This document shows, one piece after another, positions 63,724 to 64,000 of a DNA stretch of 64,000 nt. Source of the DNA: Phycicoccus duodecadis (lineage in GTDB: Bacteria; Actinomycetota; Actinomycetes; Actinomycetales; Dermatophilaceae); NCBI RefSeq assembly GCF_002846495.1, contig NZ_PJNE01000001.1, forward strand, positions 2,108,001-2,172,000. The letters run 5' to 3'. The notes below the pieces were generated by a model. The model saw only the letters and a program-made list of their open reading frames with translations. It searched no databases and was not told where the DNA came from. Position 1 is the stretch's first letter; each line of letters begins with the position of its first letter. Made by a program: the position numbers and the translations under genes.

Positions 63724-64000
63724 TCAGCGCATCCGCGCCTCGACGGCCTTCCAGGTGAGCGTGGCGACGACGCCGGTCTGGGCCAGGTGCGCGGCCTTCT
63801 GCGCGGCCTTGACGGCCGCCTCGGTGGCGGGGCCGTAGGAACCGTCGGCCGTGATCCGCAGCGCACGCTGCAGCGCGGAGACCGACGACCCGTGGGCCCC
63901 CCGCTTGAGCACGACGCCCCAGTAGGGCAGCAGCGGGTGCACGGTCCGCTCGATGGCGTCCCAGGTGCGGCGGTCGACCGCGCCGGTGACGGGCAGCTTG
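63724..64000 (-). CDS. Peptidoglycan-binding (PG_binding_1) repeat protein, 5' part outside window
   Basis: The visible C-terminal 91 codons contain the end of one PG_binding_1 repeat (LPVTGAVDRRTWDAIER) and a second complete one (VVLKRGAHGSSVSALQRAL, ITADGSYGPATEAAVKAAQ, ending TLTWKAVEARMR). These three-helix modules bind the cell wall and are usually attached to hydrolases or surface enzymes. The frame stays open to the right edge, so the start and any catalytic domain are not seen. It converges on the TIGR03089 gene across the inverted repeat arrays. Confidence 0.85.
   Translation of the reverse strand, partial: KLPVTGAVDRRTWDAIERTVHPLLPYWGVVLKRGAHGSSVSALQRALRITADGSYGPATEAAVKAAQKAAHLAQTGVVATLTWKAVEARMR

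Overview
The window looks like a piece of chromosome from a high-GC Gram-positive actinobacterium, most likely order Micrococcales and perhaps family Intrasporangiaceae. Pointers are the G+C-rich third codon positions, many GTG starts, many genes that appear to be leaderless, a WhiB regulator, an AfsR-like SARP-NB-ARC-TPR regulator, a DUF222-HNH nuclease, coenzyme F420 genes, and a gene block syntenic with mycobacterial Rv3256c-manB-Rv3258c-Rv3259-whiB2-fbiA-fbiB. No tRNA, rRNA, insertion sequence, CRISPR array or prophage was seen. Family names come from recognising protein motifs by eye, not from a database search.

1-10.2 kb: a Tad/Flp pilus locus read leftwards (two Flp pilins, cpaB, cpaE/tadZ, cpaF/tadA, a VWA-TadB fusion, tadC, and tadE running off the left edge). 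Between tadC and tadE lies a foreign-looking block: an AlkX/YcaQ-type DNA-repair gene, a NarL-type response regulator, and a head-to-head join at about 2,960 of two truncated genes (hpf without its 5' end, and the tail of a LuxR-type regulator).

10.4-30.0 kb: cell-envelope glycan region. It holds polytopic glycosyltransferases and polymerase-like membrane proteins (GT87 and PIG-V-like) with a collapsed duplicated cassette at 15.6-16.0 kb, then a GT2 operon. The operon runs into a compositionally different cassette from about 19.6 kb: a GT2-GT4 fusion, WbsX-like, GT4, FkbM, GT2 and FkbM-like genes. A flippase, a zinc-knuckle methyltransferase and another PIG-V-like protein lie beyond it on the other strand. 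The cassette resembles an acquired surface-polysaccharide locus.

30.3-36.8 kb: housekeeping genes (ahcY, a CDF transporter, a YbaK deacylase, a DUF222-HNH protein, a SIS/PGI-like isomerase, Trm112). 37-50 kb: the SARP-type regulator, then manB, DUF3499, an Rv3259-like protein, DUF5719, a giant GT2 membrane protein, whiB2, cofD and cofE. manB and the SIS isomerase point to mannose-phosphate/GDP-mannose supply for the many mannosyltransferase-like genes. cofD-cofE make F420.

50-64 kb: a coupled pair of exported proteins (a beta-propeller protein and an unknown), an AlkA-type glycosylase, a glycan operon (DPM1-like GT2, GT4 with an extra domain, LPG-synthase-like membrane protein, methyltransferase), topoisomerase IB, hisN, a 683-residue membrane glycosyltransferase-like protein, a TIGR03089 protein, and a peptidoglycan-binding protein cut by the right edge. 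The last two are separated by two mutually inverted tandem-repeat arrays.

Two genome-wide features stand out. A paired CACGTG palindrome with exactly 51 bp between centres occurs in three intergenic regions. A TANNNT box sits 6-8 bases before the start codon of at least eleven genes, several in tightly packed divergent pairs.
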